Source: Odiellus spinosus (taxonomy: Eukaryota > Arthropoda > Arachnida > Opiliones > Phalangiidae). From it: 64,000 nucleotides of DNA. The notes below the pieces were generated by a model. That model was not told the origin of the DNA, made no database searches, and saw only the letters and a list, made by a program, of their open reading frames with translations. Location of the stretch: NCBI GenBank assembly GCA_963920705.1, contig OY987225.1, forward strand, positions 2,616,501-2,680,500. Direction: 5' to 3'. The translations under genes and the position numbers were made by a program. Every line of letters starts with the position of its first letter. The first letter of the stretch is position 1. This document shows positions 21,501-31,721 of the stretch, in pieces.

Positions 21501-21699
21501 ATCGTGGGGAATTTTAATTTTATGAGCTTTGAAAATAGCTATTTAAAAAACTGTATTTTTACTAATTTAATAGCCCTTACCGAAATTTTCAGTGTTGAAA
21601 AATAAGAAAAATAGGTTAAAACGAGGTAAATTAAAGCCAGGTACTGATGATGAACAACGATGATGAAATTTCAAAGTATAAACTATTTAGCAAAAGTTG
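18505..21699. other. 3.2 kb of intergenic sequence without a supported gene
   Basis: No open frame above 70 codons and no recognised domain. 19190-19400 is somewhat GC-rich. 20610-21240 has ends vaguely like an element (AGGGTTGC / GCAACTCT), but the match is too short to call. Confidence 0.45.
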
Positions 21700-22335
21700 A
21701 GAAAAGCCATGAAAAAACTGTATTTATCAGGCAAAATAACGATCCTAAATCTTTGAAAGAACACTGTTTCAGAGAAAATAGCGATCCCTAATCTATGTAA
21801 GAACTATATATTCATCAGGGAAACTAGCGACCTTAAAGCGATGTAATAACTAGGTATTTGTCCAATAAAAAGATAGAACCTGCAAATGACGTAGTAACCA
21901 TTTATCAAAGAAAAAAAAGAGACCGATTAGCAATGAAACTAGGTAGCTACCCAAGGTGCCATTAGTGACCCAAATGCGACGTGAAATCTAGGTAGTTACC
22001 CAGGGGAACAATAGCGACCCGAAAGCGACTTGAAAACTAGGTAGTTACCCACGGGGCAAATAGCGACCCCCAAAAGCGATGTGAAAACTCCGTAGTTAGT
22101 TACCCAGGAGTCAATAGCGACCTAATACCCTTTTCAGACGAGGCGTAACTAGCCGGTTTAAATCAGATTTAACCGTGGTTTAATCACGATTAACCGAGGT
22201 TTACTGAACCTCGGTTAAATCTGATTAAACCACGGCTAATTACGCCTCGTCTGAAGAGGGTATAAAACGATGAAAGATCTAGCTGTTTAACTAGGCGTCA
22301 ATAGCCACCCAAAAGCGATGTAAAAACTAGTCCTT
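21700..22335 (+). repeat. Diverged tandem array of ~60-bp units
   Basis: Units carry CTAGGTAGTTACCC, then ATAGCGACCC, then AAAGCGATGTGAAAA. Five to seven units are readable; those at 21930-22125 are best preserved and the left part is decayed. The array is interrupted at 22126-22262 by a MITE. Confidence 0.8.
22126..22262. mobile_element. TA-flanked palindromic MITE, CCCTCTTCAGACGA family, short copy
   Basis: 137 bp, almost a perfect palindrome; TA plus CCCTTTTCAGACGAGGCG on the left and the complement CGCCTCGTCTGAAGAGGG plus TA on the right. The TA target is typical of Tc1/mariner. Inserted into the tandem array. Confidence 0.9.
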
Positions 22336-22486
22336 TTAATTGTTGAAAAGCAAGTCCTTAAACTATATATCTTTAAGACATTGAAGGAAGATCAATTATA
22401 TTTATAAAACGATAAAAAAAATTCATCTATAGTATCAAAATATTAAACATGGAATAGAAATATTTTATTTAAGAGAGCAATACTAA

Positions 22487-22977
22487 TACCCTCTTCAGAC
22501 GATCATAAAATAAGTCGAGTTCGGTTTATTTTAAGCCAAAATAAACTGAAGTTTAAACTGGTTTAAAAGCTTACGACCTATGTTTTCAGACGAGAAACAA
22601 AACAAACTGAAATTTAATAGCAATATGTTTCCCGCCAAAAATATGGGATTTGATTTTTTTGAAAGTAAATTACCTTTGAGATTTATTTTCCAATATTTTC
22701 AACCTTTATTTCATAATCAGTTCGTTCACAATCATTTTTTAAAAGCGGAGAAAAGGTTGAGGCGGAGAATTTAAGCCGCGCGCGTGAGAAGAGCTAAGCC
22801 TAATTTGACATAATTAGGCTTAGCTTTTCCCCGCGCGGATGGCGTTGGTTTATTTTTTAACCGCGGTTTCGGTTTGAATCTGGGTTTTAAATTTACACCG
22901 TCTGAAACACTAACCCTGGTTTAAAAATTAACTTTGGTTTACTAAACCCAGTTTTATAGGCTCGTCTGAAGAGGGTA
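22487..22977. mobile_element. TA-flanked MITE, CCCTCTTCAGACGA family, long copy
   Basis: 491 bp with the same ends as the neighbour at 22126. Contains imperfect inner arms (GGTTTATTTTAAGCC type) and a central hairpin around AGCTAAGCCTAATT / AATTAGGCTTAGCT with GC-rich ends. Non-coding. Confidence 0.88.
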
Positions 22978-24158
22978 TAACAATTGTTGGTGCTCAGAAT
23001 TCTTTTAATTGAATTTGACTGTCGTGAATGTCAATCAGATATCTGTTAGCGAAAAATATACGTTTCTTATTCGGTTTATCGTATCTGAATGTAAGGCAAA
23101 CTTTTTATTTGTACTCACTTGTTATAGGAAATTGATACTATCCGAGTTATTCATTCGCTGATAAGAAAATTTGAAATTCAAGTTTCTTCACGGATGAGTT
23201 TAACCCAAATTGATATCTTGAAGCTAGAATGTAGTGATTTAGTTTGTTCCTTCTTAAAGAATCACCAAAAATTGGGATAACCAACGCTTTACTTAAGACC
23301 GTTTTAGTTGAGAATTTTCAGTTTATGGCTTATTATATCTTTCCTGTAGGCATTGGCTGTAGCTAAACACCTATTCATGAACTTATATTATTATAACGCC
23401 TATTTATCTAAAGAATACTAGGTTTAAAACCTTAAAAAAGTTATGTGGATCATCCCATATGGTTTCACCTAGGCATGCCACCATGGGTCGGCAGATCCCT
23501 TCGAAATTTTACACACTTGTTAGTGTGCTTAAAACTACTATTTCCAGATTTTCACGTGAAAATATTAAAAAATAACAAAAATTTTTTGGCAAGATTTTAG
23601 TACTGTCCTAGAAATATTTTTCAGCCCTGATAAAAATAACAATAACTCGCTTGTTTTTCGTGTTATTCTCGTGAAAATTTCCACATTTATGCATTAAAAG
23701 ACTAGAAATCTGACTGTCATCTCGGAAAATGTCTATCTCTTTCACAACATTAGTTATAAATGAATTTAGCGGTGGGTCCAACACCGTGACGCGTAGCATC
23801 GAGTTATTTTTTAACAAGTTGAGTAACAAAATCAGCTATACATAGTTTTCACTAAAGGGGGTATAAATGCCATTCCTCAAGTGCTGCCAACCACTTGTGA
23901 GCGCAAATTAAAGCAGAGAGAAAGGCTAGCAATTCAGATAAAGAACTGATTCATTCTGAACTGCGCTCACAAGCTCCTGTCCATTCTTAAAGTTCGGTAA
24001 GAAGGGCCCAATTTTATTTTTCCCATTTTTTTGAAAACTATTGAAAACTATACATGTTTTGCATACTAAATCTATAATGGCGAAGTAAATTGATCATTGG
24101 TTTATATTAAAATAAAAACGATATTTTTAAATTATTTTCACGATTATTTGCCTTAATT
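22978..24158. other. Intergenic sequence with dispersed repeats
   Basis: 23200-23440 resembles 57510-57690 in direct orientation (for example GCCTATTTATCTAAAGAATA). 23449-23560 recurs inverted at about 32960-33066 (around ATGCCACCATGGGTCGGCAG). No gene seen. Confidence 0.55.
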
Positions 24159-24480
24159 TTATTCATAAGTGTTTTCTAATTGGTGTGTATTGCCCTTGCA
24201 ATCACCCAGACTAGGAAAATTCTTAAAGAATTCGACCAAATAGACCAAATGAAATAAACTGAATTCAACAAAGTAAACGAAGATTTGAAATGCTTTTGCT
24301 CCACTTTGGTTAAATTCAGGTTGTTTCATTTGGTCGAATTCTGTTGGGATTTTCGATTTGGACCACCATTTTTTGACCAAATTATTTTTTTTTCTGATTG
24401 GGTAAACAGATTTCTTTGGTAATTCTATTGTAGCAGATTGAGATGAAAGTAAAATTGACATAATGCGTACGTAAAACATC
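24159..24480. repeat. Fragment of the ACCAAATAGACCAAATG repeat family
   Basis: Contains the words TCGACCAAATAGACCAAATG and the inverted TCATTTGGTCGAATTCTGTT. The same words occur inside the TTAA elements at 48930, 53312 and 61620, so this is a decayed relative without clear ends. Confidence 0.6.
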
Positions 24481-24664
24481 CACGCAAATGTTTTAAATTT
24501 TCTCGTGATGAAATTTTAAGTTCGTTGCATTCCTATATTTTAGTTGGAAAAATTAATCTATTATAAATATTAAAATTTTGATCCATGGCACGTCTTAATA
24601 GTTAAAATTTATAAATTAGATCTGATACTTCATGGAGTTAGTTAAAAGGTTTATTTAAATCTTT

Positions 24665-25277
24665 AAAATAAAAAAGGCCCAAAACGCGTTTACAAAACTA
24701 GCCACGAAAATCAACAACCACCCGGCCCCCACCCGCCTCCGCGAACTACGTATTGACTCAGTCACCACTCGTCACCGCGTCACCGACTTATGTACCCTCC
24801 ACGATTTCTTTTACAATAACCTCGATCTTACAACTTCCGACTTCGTCACACTCAGTAACTCCTCACGTACCAGGGGGCATTCCCTCAAATTACAGAAACC
24901 AAAGGTCCGAACCGAGGTGCGTAAGCACCACTTCACAAGCAGGGTCATTAACGATTGGAACTCTCTCCCTCAAGACATTGTCAGTACCAAAACTAAAGCC
25001 CTCTTTTGTAGGGAAGTTACAAAGTTCCTACTGTTAATTCTCCGAGCAGTACCCCAACTCCTTTCTGTAATTAGTGTGTGTTTTACCTTAATTTATTTCA
25101 TTCCCTCCTGTGTAATTATTATTTCATTAGTGCATAATTGTTATTTACCAGTGCATATTTGTTTTTTACTATGTACCTTATTATTACTGTGTTCCCTTGT
25201 TTCTCCCAGCAGCGCCACCGCTGTTTGTGTAAAAGCCCATGAGGCTTTACAAACTATTCTACTTAATAAATAAATAA
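24665..25277 (+). pseudogene. 3' end of a 5'-truncated LINE (CR1/Jockey-like C terminus)
   Basis: An open + strand frame runs from about 24680 to the stop near 25273. It contains LRELRIDSVTTRHR, TRGHSLKL and FTSRVINDWNSLPQDIV, the characteristic tail of many CR1, Jockey and related LINE ORF2 proteins (pattern R-G-H-x-x-K-L ... F-x-x-R-V-x-x-x-W-N-x-L-P). The reverse-transcriptase palm is missing upstream, as in typical 5' truncation. The element ends in an AATAAATAAATAAA tail, consistent with a LINE 3' microsatellite tail. A second frame starting at 24753 is a shadow. Confidence 0.8.
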
Positions 25278-25285
25278 ATATAATA

Positions 25286-25695
25286 GTGGTAGCTTTCGGA
25301 CCGTGGTCCTTCCTCAGCCGCCTACAATTCACAAATATACAAATGAAGTTTCTACAAATATTTTTTTAGACAATAATAATACACCTGGTGTTAACTGCCT
25401 ACTCTAATTTATTTTTTACCCTGTAAGTGAAATTCTCCCCACCCCTTTATGTTTACCGCTCCTAGATCTAAATTTAATTTACCTCTATCTCTAATGTATA
25501 TAGCTTCTTTAAAACATCTCTTGTACCAGTTGGCCTCTTGACCTAATACCCTTGTCAGAGTTCCAGTCTATATTACGATCTTTTTCTATTTTTATACGCG
25601 CTGCTAACCCGTTGTTTTCATCAAGCTTTTTTACACAGTTTTTGTGTTCTGTTTGCCTTTTTTTTAATTGTCTTTTAGTTTGTCCGATGTGTTTT
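25286..25695 (-). mobile_element. Penelope-like element remnant, 3' part (GIY-YIG end)
   Basis: On the minus strand, just downstream of the copia insertion, a frame carries HIGQTKRQLKKRQTEH, the GIY-YIG endonuclease motif of Penelope-like elements, followed by a stop and a 3' region. Near 25294-25317 lies CTGAGGAAGGACC...GGTCCGAAA, a hammerhead-ribozyme-like arrangement with one extra base. The matching first half of the domain lies beyond the copia element at 30861-30965, so the copia split it. The rest of the element is missing. Confidence 0.7.
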
Positions 25696-26070
25696 TGAAG
25701 TTATATTGTAGAGGTGTCGATGAGAATACGTATATTAATGAAAGCGGGTTTAATTAACAACTGTAGATTAATTTATTAATGTATAAATTACAATATATTT
25801 AGAACTTATTATCTGGTTAATTAAATTCCATTATAATCTTAAGGAACAAACTATACTGGGCAGAGAGAAAGGGTAGACTGATCTGCTTGTGAAATTCTAA
25901 TAACAGCTGACTGATAAAAGCTAGGAGTATTAAATATATATATCTGAAGCTATACACTCAGTGTGTTCACATGGAGACATAAACTTAGGATATGACAAAC
26001 TGCAGTGCGTTCAAGGGTGTGCCCATGGAGATATAATTTTGGGATGGTAAAACTGTTATATTATCTAACA
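25696..26070 (-). repeat. Copia 3' LTR
   Basis: 375 bp, TGAAGTTATATTG ... ATTATCTAACA as read on +. Same length and, by eye, same sequence as the other LTR. Confidence 0.95.
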
Positions 26071-26088
26071 CTCCCCCATTTTAACATC
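26071..26088 (-). promoter_or_regulatory. Copia polypurine tract
   Basis: Minus strand reads AAAATGGGGGAG immediately before the 3' LTR, the usual place and composition of the plus-strand primer. Confidence 0.8.
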
Positions 26089-26095
26089 ATCGATA

Positions 26096-29000
26096 TTATT
26101 CAGTTAAATTTAACATCTGTCGACAGTTAAGAAATATTTGTTTGTTTAGCACTTTGGTAAAAACATCCGCGACATTGAATTGAGATTTTACATATTTTAA
26201 TACGAATAAACCCTGATCTAGTTTTTCTCTTATAAAATGGTATCTTATGTCGATATGTTTTGATCTGTGGTTTTCTATCGAATTCTGAGCAAAACATATC
26301 GCAGATCTATTATCACAGTATACTATCGGTGGGTTTTTCAGACTTAAATTAAAACACTTCAATTCATTCAGAATCGGGAGGAGCCACAAAAGTTCCTTCA
26401 CTGCTTCGGAAAGAGCTACGTACTCTGCCTCCATCGTAGATAAGGCTATAGACTTTTGTTTCACTGATCTCCAAAATACAGGGGATTGTCCAAAGAAAAT
26501 GATGTAACCGCAACTAGAACGCCTAGTGTCCCTGTCTGCGCTCCAGTCGCTATCGGAATAGATTATTACTTCATTTTCTGTATCCTGACGATAGATTAGT
26601 CCATAGTCCTTTGTAGACATTACATAACGAGTCAGTTGACACAACCTAGCCCAATGAGCGTAACCTGGATTGGAGTTAAATTGGGATAACGCTGTAACTG
26701 GATACAAAATATCGGGCCTTGTTCTCTGAGCCAGGAACAGTAGACTGCCAATCAGTTGTTTATATGGTATCTGTTTCATTTTCTCCTGCTCATCTAGATT
26801 AATAGGACAATCGTTTCTTGTTAGAATTACTCCTGGATTGAGTGGTAAACTGGTAGGTTCCTCTAATCTTATGTCAAATCGCTCCGCTATAGATTTAATA
26901 TACGTTGATTGGTGGATTTTGACGTGTGCAGAAGAAAAGTCGAATTCGACGCCTAAAAGTTTTTGGATTGGTCCCAGTGACTTGATTTGATATATTTTCG
27001 ATACCGATTCTTCGAATTGCTGTAGAGTACTTTCATTCTTTGCTAATACTGGAAGGTCATCGACATAAACCATGACTATTAGTTTCTTCGGCAAATAATA
27101 GATGCAATTGGTTGACGTTAACTTAGATAATCCCATTTGGTGAAATGTTTTATCTAAGTGAATATACCATTGACGCCCGCTCTGCGGCAATCCATATAAT
27201 GATTTCTTCAATCTTAAGCAAAACGACGATGGATCATGATTTGAAAATCCAGGTATTTGTTTCATGAAGACGTCGTGTTCTAGATTTCCATATAAATACG
27301 CATTTTTAATATCGTAATGTCGATGGACCCATTTAAGTTGAATAACAAATATCGTTATAAGGAGTCTAATTAGTCCGAAATTGATTACCGGCGAAAAAGT
27401 TTGGTCGTAATCGACGCCTTCTACTTGATTATAGCCTTGTGCTACTAATCGAGCTCGGTATCTTCTTATACTTCCGTCGATATTAGTTTTGAGCGCGTAA
27501 ACCCATCTGCATCCTATAATCTTCTTCTCAGGTGGTTTTGGAACTACTTCCATTACTTCCCGTTCGTTTAACGTGGATACTTCTTCCTGCATGGCCTCTT
27601 GCCATTCTTCACTCTGAGGCGATTGAGTAGCTTCGTAAAAGGTTTTTGGGATGACGATATTTGTATAATGCACTTCGGGAGCTCCTAAAATCGTTTCGTT
27701 AGATTTCGTCGAAAAGTTGAAATCTTTGGGGTTATAAGGTAACCCATTCTTCTTACAAAATTTTTCCACTAATTTTGTAGTTTTTAAGCGTTGACCTCCC
27801 GGATATTTATAGTATATATCTGGTTTTCCTTGGTGAACTCCTGTTTTACGTGGAACTATAATTTTCTCCCAGACCTTTATTGGACTCTCTTCCTGGTTAC
27901 TAGAATCGAAAGAATCTTGTGAATCTGATTCGTGTAATTCTAGCCTCTCTGATTGGGTACTTTGATTTGGATCGACAATTTCTGGTACTCCTTCGTGAAT
28001 GATATTTTCAGGTTCTGTGTCTGATTCTTCAGGTTCTGAATCTGATTCCTCGTGAGTAGTACCTGGTATTTCTTCATTATTATCAACATCTGTCAATGGC
28101 CAAATAATCTTCTCTGGAGTTTGTTTCGTAAACGTTATCCCTAGCCGATCTTCGTCGAAGGTAACGTGCTTGGATTCTTTAACATCGTGATCTTCGGGAA
28201 ACCAAACTCTATAACCTTTTGTTCGAGTTGCGTAACCGACAAGAACTCCCATCTTGGCTCGACCTTGAAGTTTGTTTTTGCGTTGTTGAGTGGGTACATG
28301 TACGAAGGTTAAACACCCAATACGGCGTAAATGTGATGCCCGTGGTTTATTTCCATTCCAAACTTCGAGTGGTACCTTGTCGTGTAATTGGGAATGTTTC
28401 AATCTATTTTTCAAATAGGCGGCCGTAGTGACCAATTCTGCCCATAGATACGAAGGTAACTTCGCTTCTTCGATGAATGTGCGTACCATATTTAATAAAG
28501 TTCTATTTATTCGTTCCGCAATACCATTCATTTGAGGTGAATAGGTATTAGTCCTCTCGTGAATGATACCTTCTTCTTGACAATAACTTGTCAGCTCATT
28601 TGCGCAATATTCTAATCCATTATCGGTGCGAATACTTTTGATTTTTCTTCCAGACCATAGTTCGACTTTAGTCTTGAAAGTTTTAAAACGGGCGAAAACT
28701 TCATTCTTCTTCTTCATGGTGTAAACTTCTAAGTAACGACTGTGTTCGTCGATGAAGGTGACAAAATACCGCGCTTGGCCGAGTGAATGTACGTGAGATG
28801 GTCCCCATACATCTGAATGGATTCGATCGAGAATATTTTTGCTCCTTGGTTGGTCCAAAAGTTTATGCGGTTGCTTTGTGCTTTTGGCAACTCTACACGG
28901 TGCGCAAATAGGTAGTGTCCCTTTGATTGATCCTAGATCTTTCAGCATGTTATGGGTCATCATATATTTTAGGTCTCCTTCGTTTACGTGACCAAGTCTT

Positions 29001-30367
29001 TGATGCCATAAATTTAGTTTGGCAGATGAATCTTCAACTGCGGTATTGTAAGTTTCGCTATCTTCTGGTGTATCTTTGATTACGTTAGCCTTGAGGATGT
29101 AAAAATTGTCGATCAATATAGCCTTCAAAGCTAAGTTTCCTTGCGGATTTGTAAATACGAACTCTGAATTTCCCATATGACCTTGAAAACCAGCCTTGTC
29201 GATTAATCTTCCTGATATGAGATTTCTTTTCATCCTTGGGGTATGTATGGTATTCTTTAATGTGTAAATGAGTTCTTTGTCTCCGTATTTAACTTTGATA
29301 TCTACTTCGCCATAGCCTTCTGCCTTCGTTCCTCCTTCTCCGAATGATACGTTTTGGTTGTCGTGAAAAGACGTGTAAGTATTGAACCAATCTCGATTGT
29401 TACAACAATGATGTGTAGAAGCAGAATCGATAATCCAGTCGTTTGTTTTGAAAGTGGTACAAAACGCTGCTGCAAAGAGAGCTGTTTTATCAGCTTTGTT
29501 GTTTGTAGATTGTTTCTCCTTGACCGATCCTTTGGAATCTTGATGTCGAGACGCTTGTTGTTTCTTTCGACATTGTTCTTCTTTGTGACCTCTGTAACCG
29601 CAATAGTTGCACTTTCCAGAAAAACGTTCTTGTTTTCCAATTTGGTTCTGCGCTGAATGAATATTTTGATTAGTTTTGTTCTGCGGCTGCGAGTTATCCT
29701 TTTTCTTGGTATCTCGTTTTGTCAAGAAGGGTCTAGTGATTGTTGCAAATGCTTCTCCCATTTGTCCAGTTGACGTGAGTTTTTGAGCTTGTCGACCATA
29801 TTCAGCAAAAAGCATAGCTTTTATCTTTTCGGGTTTGAAATCGCTATCATTGAATTGGTAAATTTGTAAAACTAAGGGTTCGTAGGATTGTGGTAGGTTT
29901 TCTATTAACTGGTAGGAAACATCTTCTTCGTCTACAGTTTTACCTGCATTTACTAGTTGTCGTTTTACGTTCATCAACCTTGCGACAAAGGCATGCATAT
30001 TTTCATTATCTTGATAGACAGTAGAATAAAATTCCCTCCGAAGGGCCGCAATTCTGGCTCGTGATTTCGGTTCAAATATTTCTTTAAGTGCTGTCCATGC
30101 TTCGTCGGGTGCAGTTATTCCTTCAATAAGGATGCGAAGATCTTCCGTTAAACTTAATGCAATGATGGAGAAAGCCTTGGACTTGCGTTGTCGATACTTC
30201 GTTTGAACATCATCTCCAGTGGTACTGAGGGGAGCTGCTTCAGTATTAAGCACTATCTCATACAGTCCTCTTTCTCTCAAGATCATTTCCAGTTCAAATT
30301 TCCATGACTTATAATTATGGGAGTTTAATTTGGTTACCTGTCCTAACCACGAATGTCCTTCCGCCAT
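26096..30367 (-). CDS. Copia Gag-Pol polyprotein
   Basis: 1423 residues in one frame. Residues ~1-200 are a copia-type Gag (UBN2-like). A CCHC knuckle (CNYCGYRGHKEEQC) lies at ~250. The aspartic protease site is near residue 315 (WIIDSASTHH; D-S-A where D-S/T-G is usual). The integrase starts at ~455 with HQRLGH and has HSDVWGP at ~520, then an acidic linker. The reverse transcriptase (~930-1170) has YVDD, and the RNase H runs from about 1265 to the end with EAEYVALSEA. The order protease-integrase-RT-RNase H defines Ty1/copia. Gag and Pol are in one frame, so any balance between them must come from splicing or processing, as copia itself uses. The ATG at 30367 is the first in frame after the primer-binding site. 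Confidence 0.95.
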   Translation of the reverse strand: MAEGHSWLGQVTKLNSHNYKSWKFELEMILRERGLYEIVLNTEAAPLSTTGDDVQTKYRQRKSKAFSIIALSLTEDLRILIEGITAPDEAWTALKEIFEPKSRARIAALRREFYSTVYQDNENMHAFVARLMNVKRQLVNAGKTVDEEDVSYQLIENLPQSYEPLVLQIYQFNDSDFKPEKIKAMLFAEYGRQAQKLTSTGQMGEAFATITRPFLTKRDTKKKDNSQPQNKTNQNIHSAQNQIGKQERFSGKCNYCGYRGHKEEQCRKKQQASRHQDSKGSVKEKQSTNNKADKTALFAAAFCTTFKTNDWIIDSASTHHCCNNRDWFNTYTSFHDNQNVSFGEGGTKAEGYGEVDIKVKYGDKELIYTLKNTIHTPRMKRNLISGRLIDKAGFQGHMGNSEFVFTNPQGNLALKAILIDNFYILKANVIKDTPEDSETYNTAVEDSSAKLNLWHQRLGHVNEGDLKYMMTHNMLKDLGSIKGTLPICAPCRVAKSTKQPHKLLDQPRSKNILDRIHSDVWGPSHVHSLGQARYFVTFIDEHSRYLEVYTMKKKNEVFARFKTFKTKVELWSGRKIKSIRTDNGLEYCANELTSYCQEEGIIHERTNTYSPQMNGIAERINRTLLNMVRTFIEEAKLPSYLWAELVTTAAYLKNRLKHSQLHDKVPLEVWNGNKPRASHLRRIGCLTFVHVPTQQRKNKLQGRAKMGVLVGYATRTKGYRVWFPEDHDVKESKHVTFDEDRLGITFTKQTPEKIIWPLTDVDNNEEIPGTTHEESDSEPEESDTEPENIIHEGVPEIVDPNQSTQSERLELHESDSQDSFDSSNQEESPIKVWEKIIVPRKTGVHQGKPDIYYKYPGGQRLKTTKLVEKFCKKNGLPYNPKDFNFSTKSNETILGAPEVHYTNIVIPKTFYEATQSPQSEEWQEAMQEEVSTLNEREVMEVVPKPPEKKIIGCRWVYALKTNIDGSIRRYRARLVAQGYNQVEGVDYDQTFSPVINFGLIRLLITIFVIQLKWVHRHYDIKNAYLYGNLEHDVFMKQIPGFSNHDPSSFCLRLKKSLYGLPQSGRQWYIHLDKTFHQMGLSKLTSTNCIYYLPKKLIVMVYVDDLPVLAKNESTLQQFEESVSKIYQIKSLGPIQKLLGVEFDFSSAHVKIHQSTYIKSIAERFDIRLEEPTSLPLNPGVILTRNDCPINLDEQEKMKQIPYKQLIGSLLFLAQRTRPDILYPVTALSQFNSNPGYAHWARLCQLTRYVMSTKDYGLIYRQDTENEVIIYSDSDWSADRDTRRSSCGYIIFFGQSPVFWRSVKQKSIALSTMEAEYVALSEAVKELLWLLPILNELKCFNLSLKNPPIVYCDNRSAICFAQNSIENHRSKHIDIRYHFIREKLDQGLFVLKYVKSQFNVADVFTKVLNKQIFLNCRQMLNLTE

Positions 30368-30463
30368 AATTGTTGCGTTCTTCTTGGTATAGAATGCGCA
30401 CGTGTTCCAACCTGTACAGTCTTCAAATTAAACCTTGGCTGTTCCAAATGACATCTGTATTCC

Positions 30464-30485
30464 CGTAAACCACGCTCTGCTACCA
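30464..30485 (-). promoter_or_regulatory. Copia primer-binding site
   Basis: Minus strand directly after the 5' LTR reads TGGTAGCAGAGCGTGGTTT. The first 11 bases are complementary to the 3' end of animal initiator methionine tRNA, with further partial match; tRNA-iMet priming is common in copia-type elements. Confidence 0.8.
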
Positions 30486-30860
30486 TGAAGTTATATTGTA
30501 GAGGTGTCGATGAGAATACGTATATTAATGAAAGCGGGTTTAATTAACAACTGTAGATTAATTTATTAATGTATAAATTACAATATATTTAGAACTTATT
30601 ATCTGGTTAATTAAATTCCATTATAATCTTAAGGAACAAACTATACTGGGCAGAGAGAAAGGGTAGACTGATCTGCTTGTGAAATTCTAATAACAGCTGA
30701 CTGATAAAAGCTAGGAGTATTAAATATATATATCTGAAGCTATACACTCAGTGTGTTCACATGGAGACATAAACTTAGGATATGACAAACTGCAGTGCGT
30801 TCAAGGGTGTGCCCATGGAGATATAATTTTGGGATGGTAAAACTGTTATATTATCTAACA
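30486..30860 (-). repeat. Copia 5' LTR
   Basis: 375 bp, identical by eye to the LTR at 25696-26070; on the minus strand it starts TGTTAGATAATATAACAG. Confidence 0.95.
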
Positions 30861-30965
30861 GTTTTTTATTGCATTCACATCCTATTTCGTATATCACCCC
30901 AGTTTTTTTAATGTAATCTATTTTAGATTTATTTTTAACTAGTTCTTATTTTAATCTATTCATTC
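30861..30965 (-). mobile_element. Penelope-like element remnant, part upstream of the copia insertion
   Basis: Minus strand reads TGVIYEIGCECNKK, the G-V-I-Y-x-I-x-C start of the GIY-YIG domain in Penelope-like elements. It stops at the copia target duplication; the motif that should follow lies on the other side of the copia element. Upstream coding sequence beyond about 30965 is not recognisable. Confidence 0.65.
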
Positions 30966-31086
30966 ACCTAGATCGAAATAAATTCGTGGTTTGAGTGATT
31001 GAGGAATTTTATCTTTATCGAAATATTCATCTATAAAACTGATGGCCTTTTTCTATTCAGAATGAATTGGATAGTTTAGGTGGTAC

Positions 31087-31721
31087 TAAAGGGCTGTTCA
31101 CACGATCCAACTTTTTGACTCAACTAGATGAGTCAAAAAGTTTATTAAACTCGTTCAACTAGATGAGTCAAAAAGTTGAGGAATATCATCCTTTTCACAC
31201 GACTAAACTTTTGCCGCCAACTTTTTATATCCATCTTTTCGAGAGCCAATAAAAATGCTGCAACGATCACGTGATCCAAAGCAGTGAAATTAGCGACTGA
31301 TTTAAGTCTCGTCGTTTCCGGAGCGAAACAACGCTTGTAGTTCTGCGCAACTGAATTTTTCAAGCAGACTACTCGTAAGGCTGACCCCGTAACCCGACTT
31401 ACAAAATACCTTTAAAGTGCCATCTACCAACCGCCTAAATAATTACAAATTCGAAAATAACAAAAACGCGAAAAATTCAAATTAGGCCTAACGAAGAAAA
31501 TAATCAGATGAAGTTCGCTCCACGATCTTCATTTTGATTGGCCGAAAATATTCATATCAAAAAATTGAGTCAGCAAAACCTCGGAGAAATGGATCAAGGA
31601 TCCATTTTTTTCTCGCCAACTTTTTTGCTGACCAAACTCATCCAACTTGTATTCACACGATCCAAGTAATTGACTCAACTCAAGTTGAGTCAAAAAGTTG
31701 GATCGTGTGAACGAGCCTTTA
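31087..31721. mobile_element. MITE with TAAAGGCTCGTTCACACGATCC-type ends
   Basis: Inverted ends share GTTCACACGATCCAAC and TTTTTGACTCAACT over ~40 bases, bordered by TA. Inner copies of the same words (TTGAGTCAAAAAGTT) occur near both ends. 635 bp, non-coding; the 72-codon minus frame is not a gene. TA suggests Tc1/mariner-like, but the target is not certain. Confidence 0.8.

Larger units (their letters stand above)
25696..30860 (-). mobile_element. Ty1/copia LTR retrotransposon, looks whole
   Basis: 5165 bp on the minus strand: two 375-bp LTRs with TG...CA ends, flanked by a 5-base duplication GTTTT (25691-25695 and 30861-30865). The LTRs are identical as far as I can read, so insertion is recent. 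One long Gag-Pol frame fills the interior, in the copia order protease, integrase, reverse transcriptase, RNase H. It inserted into a Penelope-like remnant. It looks whole, with no breaks seen. Confidence 0.96.
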
